64,000 nucleotides of DNA, taken from contig QCOF01000002.1 of assembly GCA_003209915.1 (NCBI GenBank), positions 124,001-188,000 on the forward strand. Direction: 5' to 3'. A program made the position numbers and the translations under genes. Shown one piece after another: positions 8,407 to 16,396 of this stretch (position 1 is its first letter; each line of letters opens with the position of its first letter). Below the pieces are notes generated by a model. The model worked only from the letters and a program-made list of their open reading frames with translations, was not told the origin of the DNA and did no database searches. This DNA comes from Pelagibacteraceae bacterium AG-430-E20. Its GTDB lineage: Bacteria > Pseudomonadota > Alphaproteobacteria > Pelagibacterales > Pelagibacteraceae.

Positions 8407-9912
8407 TTAAACTCTTTTCTTACCTTGAACAACCCTATCTAAAATTAATGCAACAAATAATATCGCAACTCCTGCTAAAATCCCTTGACCGACATTTGCA
8501 TATTGTAAAGCCTCTAAAACATCTTGACCCAAACCTTTTGCGCCAATTAAGGATGCAACTACTACCATGGCTAAACTTAACATTACTGTTTGATTTACTC
8601 CGGCCAATATAGATGGTGTTGCTAAAGGTAAATCAACTTTTCTCAATAAATACCATTTAGATGCTCCATAAGCTATTGCTGCCTCACGAATAGTTTCGGG
8701 AACTCCTCTTAATCCAAGAACAGTTAATCTTACAACTGGAGTTCCTCCAAATATCATTGTTATAATTACTGCTGCAACTTTACCAGTACCAAAGAAAGCA
8801 ATAACAGGAATCATAAAAACAAATGCAGGCATCGTTTGCATGAAATCCATAATAGGCCTTATCATTGAATAGAACCTTTGACGTCTTGCACAAAAAATTC
8901 CAAGAGGAATACCAATTACAATGCTTAAAACTGCTGCAGTTCCTAATAGTGCCAATGTTGTCATTGCTTTAACCCAAAATCCTAAAAAACCCATATAACA
9001 TAAAAAACCTGCAGAATATATTGCAGCTCTTGGTCCTGCTGCTAATCCAGTTAAGGTGACGATGGTTGTTATAATTACTATCCAAGGAGTTTTGACAAAT
9101 AACAATTCTAAAAAGTCTAATACTGATCTAATACCAATTGTAATAGCGGTAAACAATGCATCTCCTTTTAAAACTGCATAATCAAATATTATTTCTACCC
9201 ACTTTATAGAAGTTAATCTTATATCTGGATGAGTTGGAAAATCATCCATGGCATTTATTAAGCCTGGAAAACTATAATGAACTACAGAAAAAAACATTAT
9301 AACAGAACTAAATACTGTGCTTGAAATAAAGTTTTTAGTTTGCATGCCTGGCTGAATTGTTTTGTCTGATAACCATTCAGAATATCTTTTTTCTAGAACA
9401 GAATTAGCCAATATGCCTTGAATAATTTTTATAAAAATTAATAAACTTATTCCAAATAAAGTAATCCAAATTGCTGAGGCTTCAATCCTTGCTACTTCAT
9501 CAATATATCCTTGCATAGCATCTTCTAAAGATTTTATATTTCTCTTATAAACATCTACTTTATCTGGATTGTTTGTAATGGCTGCTTCCAACTGCTGATT
9601 TCTAAATGCAATAGTTGATTGTACTTGTTCAATCTTTTGAACTGCTTCCTTGGTGATATTTCCAAATAATCCTCTTATAATTTGAACTATTGAAAAAGTT
9701 TCGATTATTAAGAAAGCTAAAGACCAATTCCAAATATTTCTCATACCAAACCAAACAGGTCCTAAAATTGAAGCATATAAATTGAACGAAAGCGAAAAAG
9801 AAGGCTTACTGCCAATTTTTTTAAACTCTTTAGTGTAATAATCTGGATTAGATTTAACAAAATCTGAAATCAATTCTGATCTTGATGGGTTATTAGCTTG
9901 ATTATTCTCCAT
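8407..9912 (-). CDS. proW: Glycine betaine/proline ABC permease ProW with extra N-terminal membrane domain
   Basis: Inner-membrane permease of a ProU/Opu-type importer for betaine-like osmolytes. The C-terminal ~250 residues match ProW: IRPIMDFMQTMPAFVFMIP, an EAA loop IREAAIAYGASKWYLLRKVDLP, and VMLSLAMVVVASLIGAKGLG. The N-terminal ~220 residues are unusual. They contain ASILGPVWFGMRNIWNW, similar in style to DUF2628 proteins, a charged helical stretch with likely coiled-coil character, and a further helix. The ATG at 9912 overlaps the proV stop by 11 nt; a longer start at 9927 lacks support. The order proX-proV-proW on the minus strand indicates one operon. Confidence 0.88.
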   Translation of the reverse strand: MENNQANNPSRSELISDFVKSNPDYYTKEFKKIGSKPSFSLSFNLYASILGPVWFGMRNIWNWSLAFLIIETFSIVQIIRGLFGNITKEAVQKIEQVQSTIAFRNQQLEAAITNNPDKVDVYKRNIKSLEDAMQGYIDEVARIEASAIWITLFGISLLIFIKIIQGILANSVLEKRYSEWLSDKTIQPGMQTKNFISSTVFSSVIMFFSVVHYSFPGLINAMDDFPTHPDIRLTSIKWVEIIFDYAVLKGDALFTAITIGIRSVLDFLELLFVKTPWIVIITTIVTLTGLAAGPRAAIYSAGFLCYMGFLGFWVKAMTTLALLGTAAVLSIVIGIPLGIFCARRQRFYSMIRPIMDFMQTMPAFVFMIPVIAFFGTGKVAAVIITMIFGGTPVVRLTVLGLRGVPETIREAAIAYGASKWYLLRKVDLPLATPSILAGVNQTVMLSLAMVVVASLIGAKGLGQDVLEALQYANVGQGILAGVAILFVALILDRVVQGKKRV

Positions 9913-10963
9913 CACCGCCCTCAACAACTGCTTTTAAAAGATCTGATTGTGTAATAATACCTACTGGCTTTTTATTTTCATCTTTAACAAGCAAAGGTTT
10001 TTGTTTTGATTTTGAAACTTCTATAAGCTTACTTAATAGATCATGTTCATATACAGTTTCTAAATCATCAGACAAAACAATATTTTTAGACTGATACTCT
10101 TGAATTGTTTGCATGATAGATTTAGCTTGGACAACTTTAAGTCTCGATATTCCTTTTACAAAATCAGCTACATAATCGTCTGCAGGACTCACAACTATTT
10201 GCTCCGGGGTGCCAATTTGAATTACTTTACCGTCTCTCATAATAGCAATTCGATGACCTACACGTACCGCTTCATCTAAATCATGCGTAATAAATACAGT
10301 TGTTTTTTTCATTTGCTTAGAGAGTTTAATAAACTCTGTTTGTAATTGTCTTCTAATTAAGGGATCTAAAGCACTAAAAGGTTCATCCATTAAAAGAAAT
10401 TCTGGATCTGCCGCTAATGCTCTTGCTAGTCCGACCCTTTGTTGCATTCCTCCTGATAATTCGTGTGCGAATTTATTTCCCCATCCCTGTAATTCTACTA
10501 TCTCTAAAATTTTATTTGCGGCATCTAGTCGATCATTTTTACTTACCCCTCTAATTTCTAATGGCATAGCAATGTTGTCTACTACCGATCTATGAGGCAT
10601 TAATGCAAAGTTTTGAAATACCATACCTATTTTTTTATTTCTTAACTCTTGTAAGTTTTCACGATCAAGTTCCATTACATCTTGATCATTAATTAATATT
10701 TTTCCTGAAGTTGGTTCTAAAAGTCTATTAATGTGTCTAACTAAAGTTGATTTTCCACTTCCAGATAAACCCATTACACAAAAAATTTCTCCCTGCTTAA
10801 CATCAAAAGAAACATCTGATACACCAATGACTGAATTATATTTTTCTAGAGCCTCTGTTTTCGAAATACCGTGATTTTGGATTGCATCTAAAGCTTCATT
10901 GGAGTTGTTTCCAAATACCTTCCAAACATTTTCAATTTTTATTGCTGAGCCCAATGATCCCAT
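9902..10963 (-). CDS. proV: Glycine betaine/proline ABC ATPase ProV with C-terminal CBS region
   Basis: ATPase energising betaine import. Walker A is GLSGSGKST near residues 65-73, the Q-loop region is MVFQNFALMPH, the signature is LSGGMQQRVGLARAL, Walker B is FLLMDEPFSALDP, and the switch is FITHDLDEA. The N-terminal GISKTEALEKYNSVIGVSDVS insertion is typical of ProV/OpuAA. After about residue 285 there is one CBS-like pair ending in KKPVGIITQSDLLKAV; in OpuA such domains sense ionic strength or cyclic-di-AMP. It overlaps proW by 11 nt, so the two are translationally coupled. A hairpin separates it from proX. Confidence 0.93.
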   Translation of the reverse strand: MGSLGSAIKIENVWKVFGNNSNEALDAIQNHGISKTEALEKYNSVIGVSDVSFDVKQGEIFCVMGLSGSGKSTLVRHINRLLEPTSGKILINDQDVMELDRENLQELRNKKIGMVFQNFALMPHRSVVDNIAMPLEIRGVSKNDRLDAANKILEIVELQGWGNKFAHELSGGMQQRVGLARALAADPEFLLMDEPFSALDPLIRRQLQTEFIKLSKQMKKTTVFITHDLDEAVRVGHRIAIMRDGKVIQIGTPEQIVVSPADDYVADFVKGISRLKVVQAKSIMQTIQEYQSKNIVLSDDLETVYEHDLLSKLIEVSKSKQKPLLVKDENKKPVGIITQSDLLKAVVEGGDGE

Positions 10964-10986
10964 GTCGTTTTGTATTATAGGTAGGT

Positions 10987-11015
10987 ATACTCGGCAATAT
11001 TTAATTGCCGAGTAT
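10987..11015. other. 12-bp inverted repeat between proX and proV
   Basis: The arms 10987-10998 and 11004-11015 (core ACTCGGCAAT / ATTGCCGAGT) form a perfect 12-bp stem with a 5-nt loop. It lies between the binding-protein stop and the ATPase start. No U tract follows on the minus strand, so it is more likely an mRNA-stabilising or partial-attenuation hairpin, which would give more binding protein than ATPase, than a full terminator. Confidence 0.6.
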
Positions 11016-11031
11016 TAATGGATTTTTTAAA

Positions 11032-11994
11032 TTAAAGACCTAACCAACCATCAACAGTTGATTTATTTGCATTCATCCAAGCTCTAGCAACGTCAGCTGG
11101 AGCTTTTTTCTCAACTGATATCGCATAAGCCATTGACGAAACATCATCTGCTGTTAATTGAAAGTTCTTAAAGAATTCAACAATTGCTGGAGATTTACTT
11201 TCTAGAGAAGTACCCCACCCAATTTGAATTTGTTTAAGTGCATCTTTTGAAGCAACGTAAGATTTTTTATACCAGTCAGCATCTTCTTTAGGTTGTACCA
11301 TTTTGTATTTAGCTGGATCAAATTTTGGTTCTTCCAACATAACAACATCAGCCATTCCCCAGATTGCATGCGGCTTGTAACAATAAAATGCGTAACCTTC
11401 ATCTTTTTTAATTGAATCAAGTACTCTTGCATTTTTAACTGCTTCTGCTGCTCTAATAGGTTCGATACCTGCATCATATAAACCATAATCTCTTAATTTA
11501 ACTTGGTTAACATTTGCTGATGCCCAACCATCTGCACCAATCCAAAACTCCCCTTTACCATTACCATCACTATCCATAGCTTTGACAACTTCGGGTCTTC
11601 CTAGATCTTCAATTGCAGTGATATTAAATTTTTTAGCAAATTTTTGAGAAACACAATAACCTTGGTTTCCTTCATATGGTTTGCTGCTTAATTTTAAAGT
11701 TCCTTTAGGAACTAAATCATTTGTATAAGCTTGTTGGTTTGGCAACCAGATATCAGGGTGAACTTCTATTTCACCTTTGCTTCTGTCGATTGCACCATAG
11801 ATTGCAGTGTTGTTTCCAGGAACAAGTTCTGCTTCTCCACCCATTTTATCTGTAACAACTGCTGCCAATAAGTTTGCAATAGCTGTAGCACCTGTCCAAC
11901 CTGGATCTCCAATTTTAACTTTTTCTGCAAATGATGAAACAATTGCAAAAATAGAAATTAATCCAGCTACAAGTGTAGTTTTAATTATTTTCAT
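11032..11994 (-). CDS. proX: Periplasmic glycine betaine-type substrate-binding protein ProX/OpuAC
   Basis: Captures betaine-like compounds for ProVW. It has a signal peptide (residues 1-23, ending FAIVSSFA). The OpuAC domain includes KIGDPGWTGATAIANLLAAV, DIWLPNQQAY near residue 82, WIGADGWASANVN near 152-164, and YCYKPHAIWGM near 205, which are the tryptophan-rich ligand-box regions. It is the first gene of the minus-strand operon, with a near-consensus promoter upstream and a GGGGAAAAA ribosome site. Betaine is the likeliest ligand; DMSP, choline-like or proline-betaine ligands cannot be excluded. Confidence 0.92.
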   Translation of the reverse strand: MKIIKTTLVAGLISIFAIVSSFAEKVKIGDPGWTGATAIANLLAAVVTDKMGGEAELVPGNNTAIYGAIDRSKGEIEVHPDIWLPNQQAYTNDLVPKGTLKLSSKPYEGNQGYCVSQKFAKKFNITAIEDLGRPEVVKAMDSDGNGKGEFWIGADGWASANVNQVKLRDYGLYDAGIEPIRAAEAVKNARVLDSIKKDEGYAFYCYKPHAIWGMADVVMLEEPKFDPAKYKMVQPKEDADWYKKSYVASKDALKQIQIGWGTSLESKSPAIVEFFKNFQLTADDVSSMAYAISVEKKAPADVARAWMNANKSTVDGWLGL

Positions 11995-12020
11995 TTTTTC
12001 CCCTATGTTTAATTTAATTA

Positions 12021-12049
12021 ATTTAACTAGATTAAGAAAGGCGTGTCAA
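12021..12049 (-). promoter_or_regulatory. Strong sigma70-type promoter for proXVW
   Basis: Read on the minus strand, a perfect TTGACA (12044-12049) is followed after exactly 17 nt by TTAAAT (12021-12026), then a short leader to the proX ATG at 11994. This is the best promoter match I found in the window. Confidence 0.65.
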
Positions 12050-12117
12050 AGAAAATGCTTGTTCATTTTGGGTTAACTGAATTGCATTATTTGCAAAACG
12101 CTCAAATTTAAAGTTTT

Positions 12118-12597
12118 TTAATCTTTAAGATTTAAAAGTTCATCTAGAGCTTTATGTTTTTTTAAGGCTTGTAAAAATTTTGCAAGTGATAAAAGCTCCA
12201 TCTTTGCAAAAGGTTTCATTATATCATCGATTTTATCGGTGGGTATTAAACCTAATTCAGAAGTATAAGAAATTAATTTCTTCTTCTTTAATATTTCAAC
12301 TTTTCTTCTAACAGTTTCTTTTGGTATATCGAGTAAATGAGCAACAGCAAAAATAGTTAATTTTTTTTTACTATAAAACTCTCCAATATGTTCTTGTCTG
12401 GTGGATTCCCACACACCATCCCAGTTGCTTCCTTGTTTGGTGTTGTGAGTTAAAAAGTGAGCACCAACTGTAGAAAGGATTATAAACGATTCATAATCAA
12501 CACCGATCATTGATCTTGAATCTCTAAACTGTCTGCTTCTAAAGTTAAACAGATGAAACAAGGTTTCACCATAAGAATCCAGATTTTTTTTCATCAA
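12118..12597 (-). CDS. Small winged-helix regulator
   Basis: 159-aa probable DNA-binding protein. The central segment FAVAHLLDIPKETVRRKVEI, followed by a wing-like LKKKKLISYTSELGLIP, is a helix-turn-helix with the same IPKExVRRK wording as the 330-aa regulator at 2799-3791. The rest is helical and unassigned. It follows the VOC gene by 6 nt, so they form a pair. The position 120 bp upstream of proX, in the same direction, makes control of the transporter possible but unproven. I do not recognise a named family. Confidence 0.65.
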   Translation of the reverse strand: MMKKNLDSYGETLFHLFNFRSRQFRDSRSMIGVDYESFIILSTVGAHFLTHNTKQGSNWDGVWESTRQEHIGEFYSKKKLTIFAVAHLLDIPKETVRRKVEILKKKKLISYTSELGLIPTDKIDDIMKPFAKMELLSLAKFLQALKKHKALDELLNLKD

Positions 12598-12603
12598 AAA
12601 AAA

Positions 12604-13014
12604 TTATTCTGAATTTGCTGTAAGTGTCTTAATTTCTAAAATATTTTCGTTTGGATCTTTAACAAAGAAAGTTTCTTGCTCATATTTTGTCCCCTTAAAT
12701 CTCAAATAAGGTTCGTCATAATATTTTGTTCCACTATCTTTTAATCTTTGTTTTAAACTATCAAAATCTTTTCTGGATAAATGTACTCCAAAATGAGGAA
12801 CGGAAACATTGCCCATATCTACATCATGTCTTTCACTATCTAATTTGTGCTCACTTTTGTGAAGAGTTAATTCATTTCCCCAAAAATCAACATCTGCCCA
12901 TTCCTGAGCTGAATTATCTAATCTACATCCTAAAGTTTCACTGTAAAATTTTTTCGCTATCTCTAAATCTCCACATGGAATTGCCAGGTGAAAACAGTTA
13001 GTGTTTTTATACAT
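12604..13014 (-). CDS. VOC/glyoxalase-superfamily protein
   Basis: 136-aa protein of the vicinal oxygen chelate fold, with two beta-alpha-beta-beta-beta modules. The first is FHLAIPCGDLEIAKKFYSE, with a candidate metal ligand H9. The second starts at VPHFGVHLSRKDFDSLKQRL and ends in FFVKDPNENILEIK, where the last E is the usual metal ligand. The group includes glyoxalase I, dioxygenases and resistance proteins, so the reaction is unknown. It is first in a two-gene unit with the winged-helix regulator and divergent from cysE. Confidence 0.8.
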   Translation of the reverse strand: MYKNTNCFHLAIPCGDLEIAKKFYSETLGCRLDNSAQEWADVDFWGNELTLHKSEHKLDSERHDVDMGNVSVPHFGVHLSRKDFDSLKQRLKDSGTKYYDEPYLRFKGTKYEQETFFVKDPNENILEIKTLTANSE

Positions 13015-13035
13015 AAATCATCCTTTAATTACTGA

Positions 13036-13050
13036 ATATAATCATTATAT
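13036..13050. promoter_or_regulatory. Symmetric divergent -10 element between the VOC gene and cysE
   Basis: ATATAAT-C-ATTATAT is a perfect 7-1-7 palindrome that presents TATAAT on both strands. On the minus strand TTGAAT (13066-13071) sits 16 nt upstream of the TATAAT at 13044-13049, giving a plausible promoter for the VOC gene. The plus-strand copy lacks a clear -35. Confidence 0.35.
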
Positions 13051-13082
13051 AACCTGTAATTCTAAATTCAACTAGCATAAAT

Positions 13083-13661
13083 ATGAACAACTTTTTACAA
13101 TCAATAATTGACCGAGATCCCGCGGCTAAATCAAAATTAAGTTTAATTTTAACTTATCCAGGTGTGAAGGCAGTTTTTTTTCATAGGCTAGCTAATTTTT
13201 TTAGTACAGCAAAATTTGATTTGATTGCAAGAATCATTTCACAATTTTCAAGATTCTTAACTGGAATTGAAATCCATCCTAAAGCAAAAATAGGAAAAAA
13301 TTTATTTATTGATCATGGGATGGGAGTTGTTATTGGAGAAACCTCTGAAATTGGAGATAATGTAACAATTTATCATATGGTAACTTTAGGAGGAATATCT
13401 CCATCTATAAATTCAGATAATCAAAGAAATGTTAAACGTCATCCAACAATTGAAAATGAAGTTGTTATAGGTTCAGGTGCTCAAGTATTAGGTCCAGTGA
13501 CTGTTGGATGTTGTGCAAAAATTGGAGCAAATGCTGTTATTACAAAAGATGTTCCAGAAAAAGCTGTGATGGTTGGTATACCTGCAAAAAATGTTGGTCT
13601 CGCTGATAGTGAATTTAAACCTTATGGTATTACCCCTGATAGTGATAAAAAATCAGAATAA
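13083..13661 (+). CDS. cysE: Serine O-acetyltransferase CysE
   Basis: Makes O-acetylserine from serine and acetyl-CoA, the first step of cysteine synthesis. The N-terminal helical region has the [20 protein letters not shown] motif. It is followed by a left-handed beta-helix of hexapeptide repeats with [41 protein letters not shown] and [13 protein letters not shown]; the catalytic histidines lie in the DHG and YHM parts. At 192 aa it is a short bacterial form. Its stop overlaps the cysK start (TAATG), so the two are coupled. Confidence 0.93.
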   Translation: MNNFLQSIIDRDPAAKSKLSLILTYPGVKAVFFHRLANFFSTAKFDLIARIISQFSRFLTGIEIHPKAKIGKNLFIDHGMGVVIGETSEIGDNVTIYHMVTLGGISPSINSDNQRNVKRHPTIENEVVIGSGAQVLGPVTVGCCAKIGANAVITKDVPEKAVMVGIPAKNVGLADSEFKPYGITPDSDKKSE

Positions 13662-14662
13662 TGAATGATATTCAAAATGATTTTATTTCAGGGATTGGAA
13701 ATACTCCTTTAATAAAATTAAGAGCTGCATCAGAAATAACTGGTTGTAATATTTTTGGAAAAGCTGAGTTTTTAAATCCTGGAGGTTCTGTCAAAGATAG
13801 AGCGGCCCTTGCTTTAATTAAAGATGCCCAAGAGAAAAAATTAATTGCTAAAGGTGGAACAATTGTTGAGGGTACCGCAGGAAATACTGGAATTGGTTTA
13901 GGTCTATTAGGAAATTCATTGGGTTATAAAACAATTATTGTAATGAATGATAATCAAACTCAAGAAAAAAAAGATCTTTTAAGAAATTTAGGTGCAGAAT
14001 TAAAATTAGTTCCAGCTAAACCTTATAAAGATGATAACAACTTTGTAAAAGTCGCAGCAAGGCTAGCTGATGAACTTAGACCGACAAATAATAATGGAGT
14101 AATTTGGGCTAACCAATTTGATAACACTGCAAACGCAAAAGGCCATTATGAAGGAACGGGCAAAGAAATTTGGGATCAAACTGAGGGTAAAGTTGATGGA
14201 TTTGTATGTTCTTCAGGAACTGGTGGAACTATTTCAGGGGTTAGTAATGCTCTTAAAGAAAAAAATAAAGATATAAAAATTCATTTATCTGATCCAAAAG
14301 GCTCTGCTCTTTATAATTATATAAAAAATGGAGAATTAAAATCTGAAGGTGGTTCAATAACTGAGGGAATTGGATCTAGTAGGATAACAGCAAACTTTAA
14401 AGATGCTAAAATTGACGATGCGTATTCAATTGATGACAAAGAGGCATTACCAATTCTCTATGATTTAATTCAAAATGAAGGATTAAGTTTAGGTACTAGC
14501 TGTGGGATTAATATTGCAGGAGCTATTAGAATGGGTAAAGAATTAGGACCAGGAAAAACAATTGTTACTATTCTTTGTGATAGAAGCGATAAATACGCTA
14601 CTAAAATGTTCAATAAAAAGTTCTTAGAAGAAAAAGGATTGCCAATACCTAATTGGTTTTAA
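13661..14662 (+). CDS. cysK: Cysteine synthase (O-acetylserine sulfhydrylase)
   Basis: PLP enzyme that replaces the acetate of O-acetylserine with sulfide to give cysteine. The PLP lysine lies in FLNPGGSVKDRAAL near residue 45, the substrate loop is EGTAGNTGIG near 70, the phosphate loop is SSGTGGTISG near 185, and a late GLSLGTSCGIN segment is present. At 333 aa it is of normal length. A C-terminal extension past the Gly/Ser loop (KKFLEEKGLPIP) is also seen in CysK of alphaproteobacteria. It is coupled to cysE by one-base overlap and convergent with the next membrane protein. Confidence 0.93.
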   Translation: MNDIQNDFISGIGNTPLIKLRAASEITGCNIFGKAEFLNPGGSVKDRAALALIKDAQEKKLIAKGGTIVEGTAGNTGIGLGLLGNSLGYKTIIVMNDNQTQEKKDLLRNLGAELKLVPAKPYKDDNNFVKVAARLADELRPTNNNGVIWANQFDNTANAKGHYEGTGKEIWDQTEGKVDGFVCSSGTGGTISGVSNALKEKNKDIKIHLSDPKGSALYNYIKNGELKSEGGSITEGIGSSRITANFKDAKIDDAYSIDDKEALPILYDLIQNEGLSLGTSCGINIAGAIRMGKELGPGKTIVTILCDRSDKYATKMFNKKFLEEKGLPIPNWF

Positions 14663-15075
14663 ACATAAATTTTATCAGCTAATCCGTAGCAAAGAACACC
14701 ACTTAATATTGTAAGCACCAACGGAGCATAAATTGCTTCATCTGAAGTTTTATCTGTATGACCAAGTTTATTTATTTTGGTACTATAAAAACCAACAATA
14801 AATGCACATAGGTTTTGCAAGAAAATTACATTAAAGAAACCCCAAGTAGCTTCCAAGCCGTTAGGTCTTATAAAGCCGACATAAATTGCCATTAAAGTTG
14901 AACCGATAAATATAGATCCAAAAAATCTAACTGCACCAGCACCTGTAGCATCCATGCCATATTGATCTAAAAAAGATTGAGTTTGGAAAACACATCTAAA
15001 TCCATAATAAGCAAAGCCTATAAAATGAATTAAAAAAAGAACTAAATAAAAAACTCCATTAAATTTTTCAACCAT
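14659..15075 (-). CDS. Four-helix membrane protein of unknown function
   Basis: 138-aa inner-membrane protein with four hydrophobic segments (about residues 8-25, 45-65, 75-98 and 115-135) and a conserved-looking GAGAVRFFGSIFIGSTLMA in the second. It is reminiscent of DUF4345-type small membrane proteins, but I cannot assign it firmly. It overlaps the 3' end of cysK by 4 nt on the opposite strand and is divergent from the small-protein operon. Confidence 0.7.
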   Translation of the reverse strand: MVEKFNGVFYLVLFLIHFIGFAYYGFRCVFQTQSFLDQYGMDATGAGAVRFFGSIFIGSTLMAIYVGFIRPNGLEATWGFFNVIFLQNLCAFIVGFYSTKINKLGHTDKTSDEAIYAPLVLTILSGVLCYGLADKIYV

Positions 15076-15148
15076 GGTTTACAATATCAAAAATATGTTT
15101 TGAATACACTTTATTTTTTGCAAAAATAAATCAAATTTCAATTGTGAG

Positions 15149-15209
15149 TTGATGAAGGTTTTGCATATTTAATATACACATTTGACGCATGACGTTTTAA
15201 TGAATGTGT
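15149..15209 (+). promoter_or_regulatory. Candidate promoter and inverted repeat upstream of the small-protein operon
   Basis: TTGATG (15149-15154), an 18-nt spacer and TATACA (15173-15178) form a possible promoter. Immediately downstream, ACACATT (15176-15182) and AATGTGT (15203-15209) form a 7-bp inverted repeat around a tandem TGACG (TGACGCATGACG). A separate TTGACG at 15182-15187 has no good -10. The 195-bp gap holds no other gene that I can see. It is the only long leader in this region and would control all twelve genes. Confidence 0.3.
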
Positions 15210-15270
15210 AACAGTATTAAACTAAAAATAAATTAACTTTAAAAAAATTTAAAAAAATTAAAGGAAAACT

Positions 15271-15654
15271 ATGGACGCAAAAGAACAAACTAAAAAAGCA
15301 TATGAACTATTTAGTTCAGGAGATATGGAAACCTTTTTTAAGGATATAATCGATGATGAAATCGTTTGGACATTTCCAGGCAAAGAAGGTGTACATCCAC
15401 TTTCTGGAGTTCACAAAGGAAAACAAGCTATGATGGCTGCAATGTCCAAAATCCCAGCTACTTGGCCAAATTTCCATTTAAAAGTTTTAGATATGATAAG
15501 TGAAGGTAATAAAGTATTCGCAAGAGTTCATGCAACTGCGGATAACATGGATACTATGTTTGGTCACTATTTTGAAGTGAGTGACGAGGGAAAAACAAAA
15601 GTTATGATGACTTTTGATGATACACTTAGCATGTTCAATGCAATGAAGAAGTGA
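15271..15654 (+). CDS. NTF2/SnoaL-like small protein, first gene of the small-protein operon
   Basis: 127-aa protein of the SnoaL/NTF2-like cone fold. It has an N-terminal helix pair (KEQTKKAYELFSSGDMETFF), a DDEIVWTFPG strand with the typical W, GVHKGKQAMMAAMSKIP, and a strand-rich second half. Such proteins are small cyclases, isomerases or binding domains. Good ribosome site (AAAGGAAAACT). Thirteen nt separate it from a second NTF2-like gene. The active-site residues are not diagnostic, so no reaction is proposed. Confidence 0.75.
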   Translation: MDAKEQTKKAYELFSSGDMETFFKDIIDDEIVWTFPGKEGVHPLSGVHKGKQAMMAAMSKIPATWPNFHLKVLDMISEGNKVFARVHATADNMDTMFGHYFEVSDEGKTKVMMTFDDTLSMFNAMKK

Positions 15655-15667
15655 AGTAAAGAACAAT

Positions 15668-16000
15668 ATGTCAATTTTAGAAAAACTAAATAAAGTCATC
15701 ATGGAAAAAGATGGTGCGGCAGCAGCTGAGATAATTCATGATGATTATAAGAGGTATTCTCATCTTAAAGGAACCTATACTGAAAGTGGAAAAACAGGAA
15801 TGATTGAGGCAATTAATAAAGGCTTCATGAAAGTTGATAAATATAGAATTTTGTATGAAAACGATGAAATAGGTTTTGATCATTCTATTGTTACTTATGC
15901 CGAGGATGGAAACAAAGAGGCTTTAATGTGTTACTGGAAATTTAAAGATGGTAAAATTATAGAATTAGAAACTGGAGCTACAAAATTACCACAGCAGTAA
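15668..16000 (+). CDS. SnoaL/NTF2-like protein, paralogue of 18856-19176
   Basis: 110-aa cone-fold protein beginning MSILEKLNKVI and ending in FKDGKIIELETGATKLP. The gene at 18856 shares the same start (MSILEK), HDD core, YENDE-G-HS stretch, YKDGKI and LETGAT ending, so the two bracket the operon as diverged duplicates. The KDGKI strand is typical of SnoaL-like domains. Function unknown. It sits second in the operon with short spacers on both sides. Confidence 0.78.
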   Translation: MSILEKLNKVIMEKDGAAAAEIIHDDYKRYSHLKGTYTESGKTGMIEAINKGFMKVDKYRILYENDEIGFDHSIVTYAEDGNKEALMCYWKFKDGKIIELETGATKLPQQ

Positions 16001-16022
16001 TTAATAAAAGGAGGAGATATAT

Positions 16023-16106
16023 ATGAGCAGTATAGAAGTCAAAACTTTTGATAAAGTAAACGAACCTGTTGAAGCATGCGAATTTGCAGGATTTTGGGGC
16101 GAATAA
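16023..16106 (+). CDS. 27-aa coupled small protein or leader peptide
   Basis: A 27-codon frame begins MSSIEVKTFDKVNEPVE and ends EFAGFWGE. It has one of the strongest ribosome sites of the operon (AAAGGAGGAGATATAT before ATG). Its TAA overlaps the next ATG (TAATG), so ribosomes finishing it can restart on the following gene. The start resembles the opening of small cupin proteins, so it could be a cupin remnant, a coupling leader or a genuine small protein. Codon use is ordinary for the region. Confidence 0.5.
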   Translation: MSSIEVKTFDKVNEPVEACEFAGFWGE

Positions 16107-16375
16107 TGGTAAAAATTATTGGTAACTTTGAGGTTAATGATTGGGTTCATTGGAAAAAAATGTTTGACCAACATTCTAATGCAAGAGAAGCCGCAGGAAT
16201 TAAGACAATTTATGTTGGAAATGAAATAGAAAATACAAATAAAGTACATATCATAATGGAAACACCTGCAGCAGATACAATGCAAAAATTTATGCAAGAT
16301 CCTGAAAATGCTAAAGTAATTGAACAATCAGGACACAAACAAGAAACGACAGTAATGAGCATTTGCTCTGACTAA
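16106..16375 (+). CDS. Small alpha/beta ferredoxin-like (DABB-type) protein
   Basis: 89-aa protein starting MVKIIGNFEVNDWVHWKKMF. Its pattern of strand, helix, two strands, helix and strand (KTIYVGNEIE, KVHIIMETPAADTMQKFM) fits a dimeric alpha/beta barrel such as the antibiotic-monooxygenase or stress-barrel groups. I chose ATG 16106 because it overlaps the upstream stop; a start ten codons earlier would sit inside the preceding peptide gene. Function unknown; the fold is inferred from pattern only. Confidence 0.7.
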   Translation: MVKIIGNFEVNDWVHWKKMFDQHSNAREAAGIKTIYVGNEIENTNKVHIIMETPAADTMQKFMQDPENAKVIEQSGHKQETTVMSICSD

Positions 16376-16396
16376 ACAACAAAAAAAGGAGAAAAA

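Noticed and set aside
11202..11948. Minus-strand ORFs in another frame within proX
   Set aside because: Leu/Gln/Lys-rich shadow frames of a well-supported binding-protein gene.
15182..15210. TTGACG at 15182 as main promoter of the small-protein operon
   Set aside because: No acceptable -10 lies 16-18 nt downstream. TTGATG-18-TATACA just upstream fits better.
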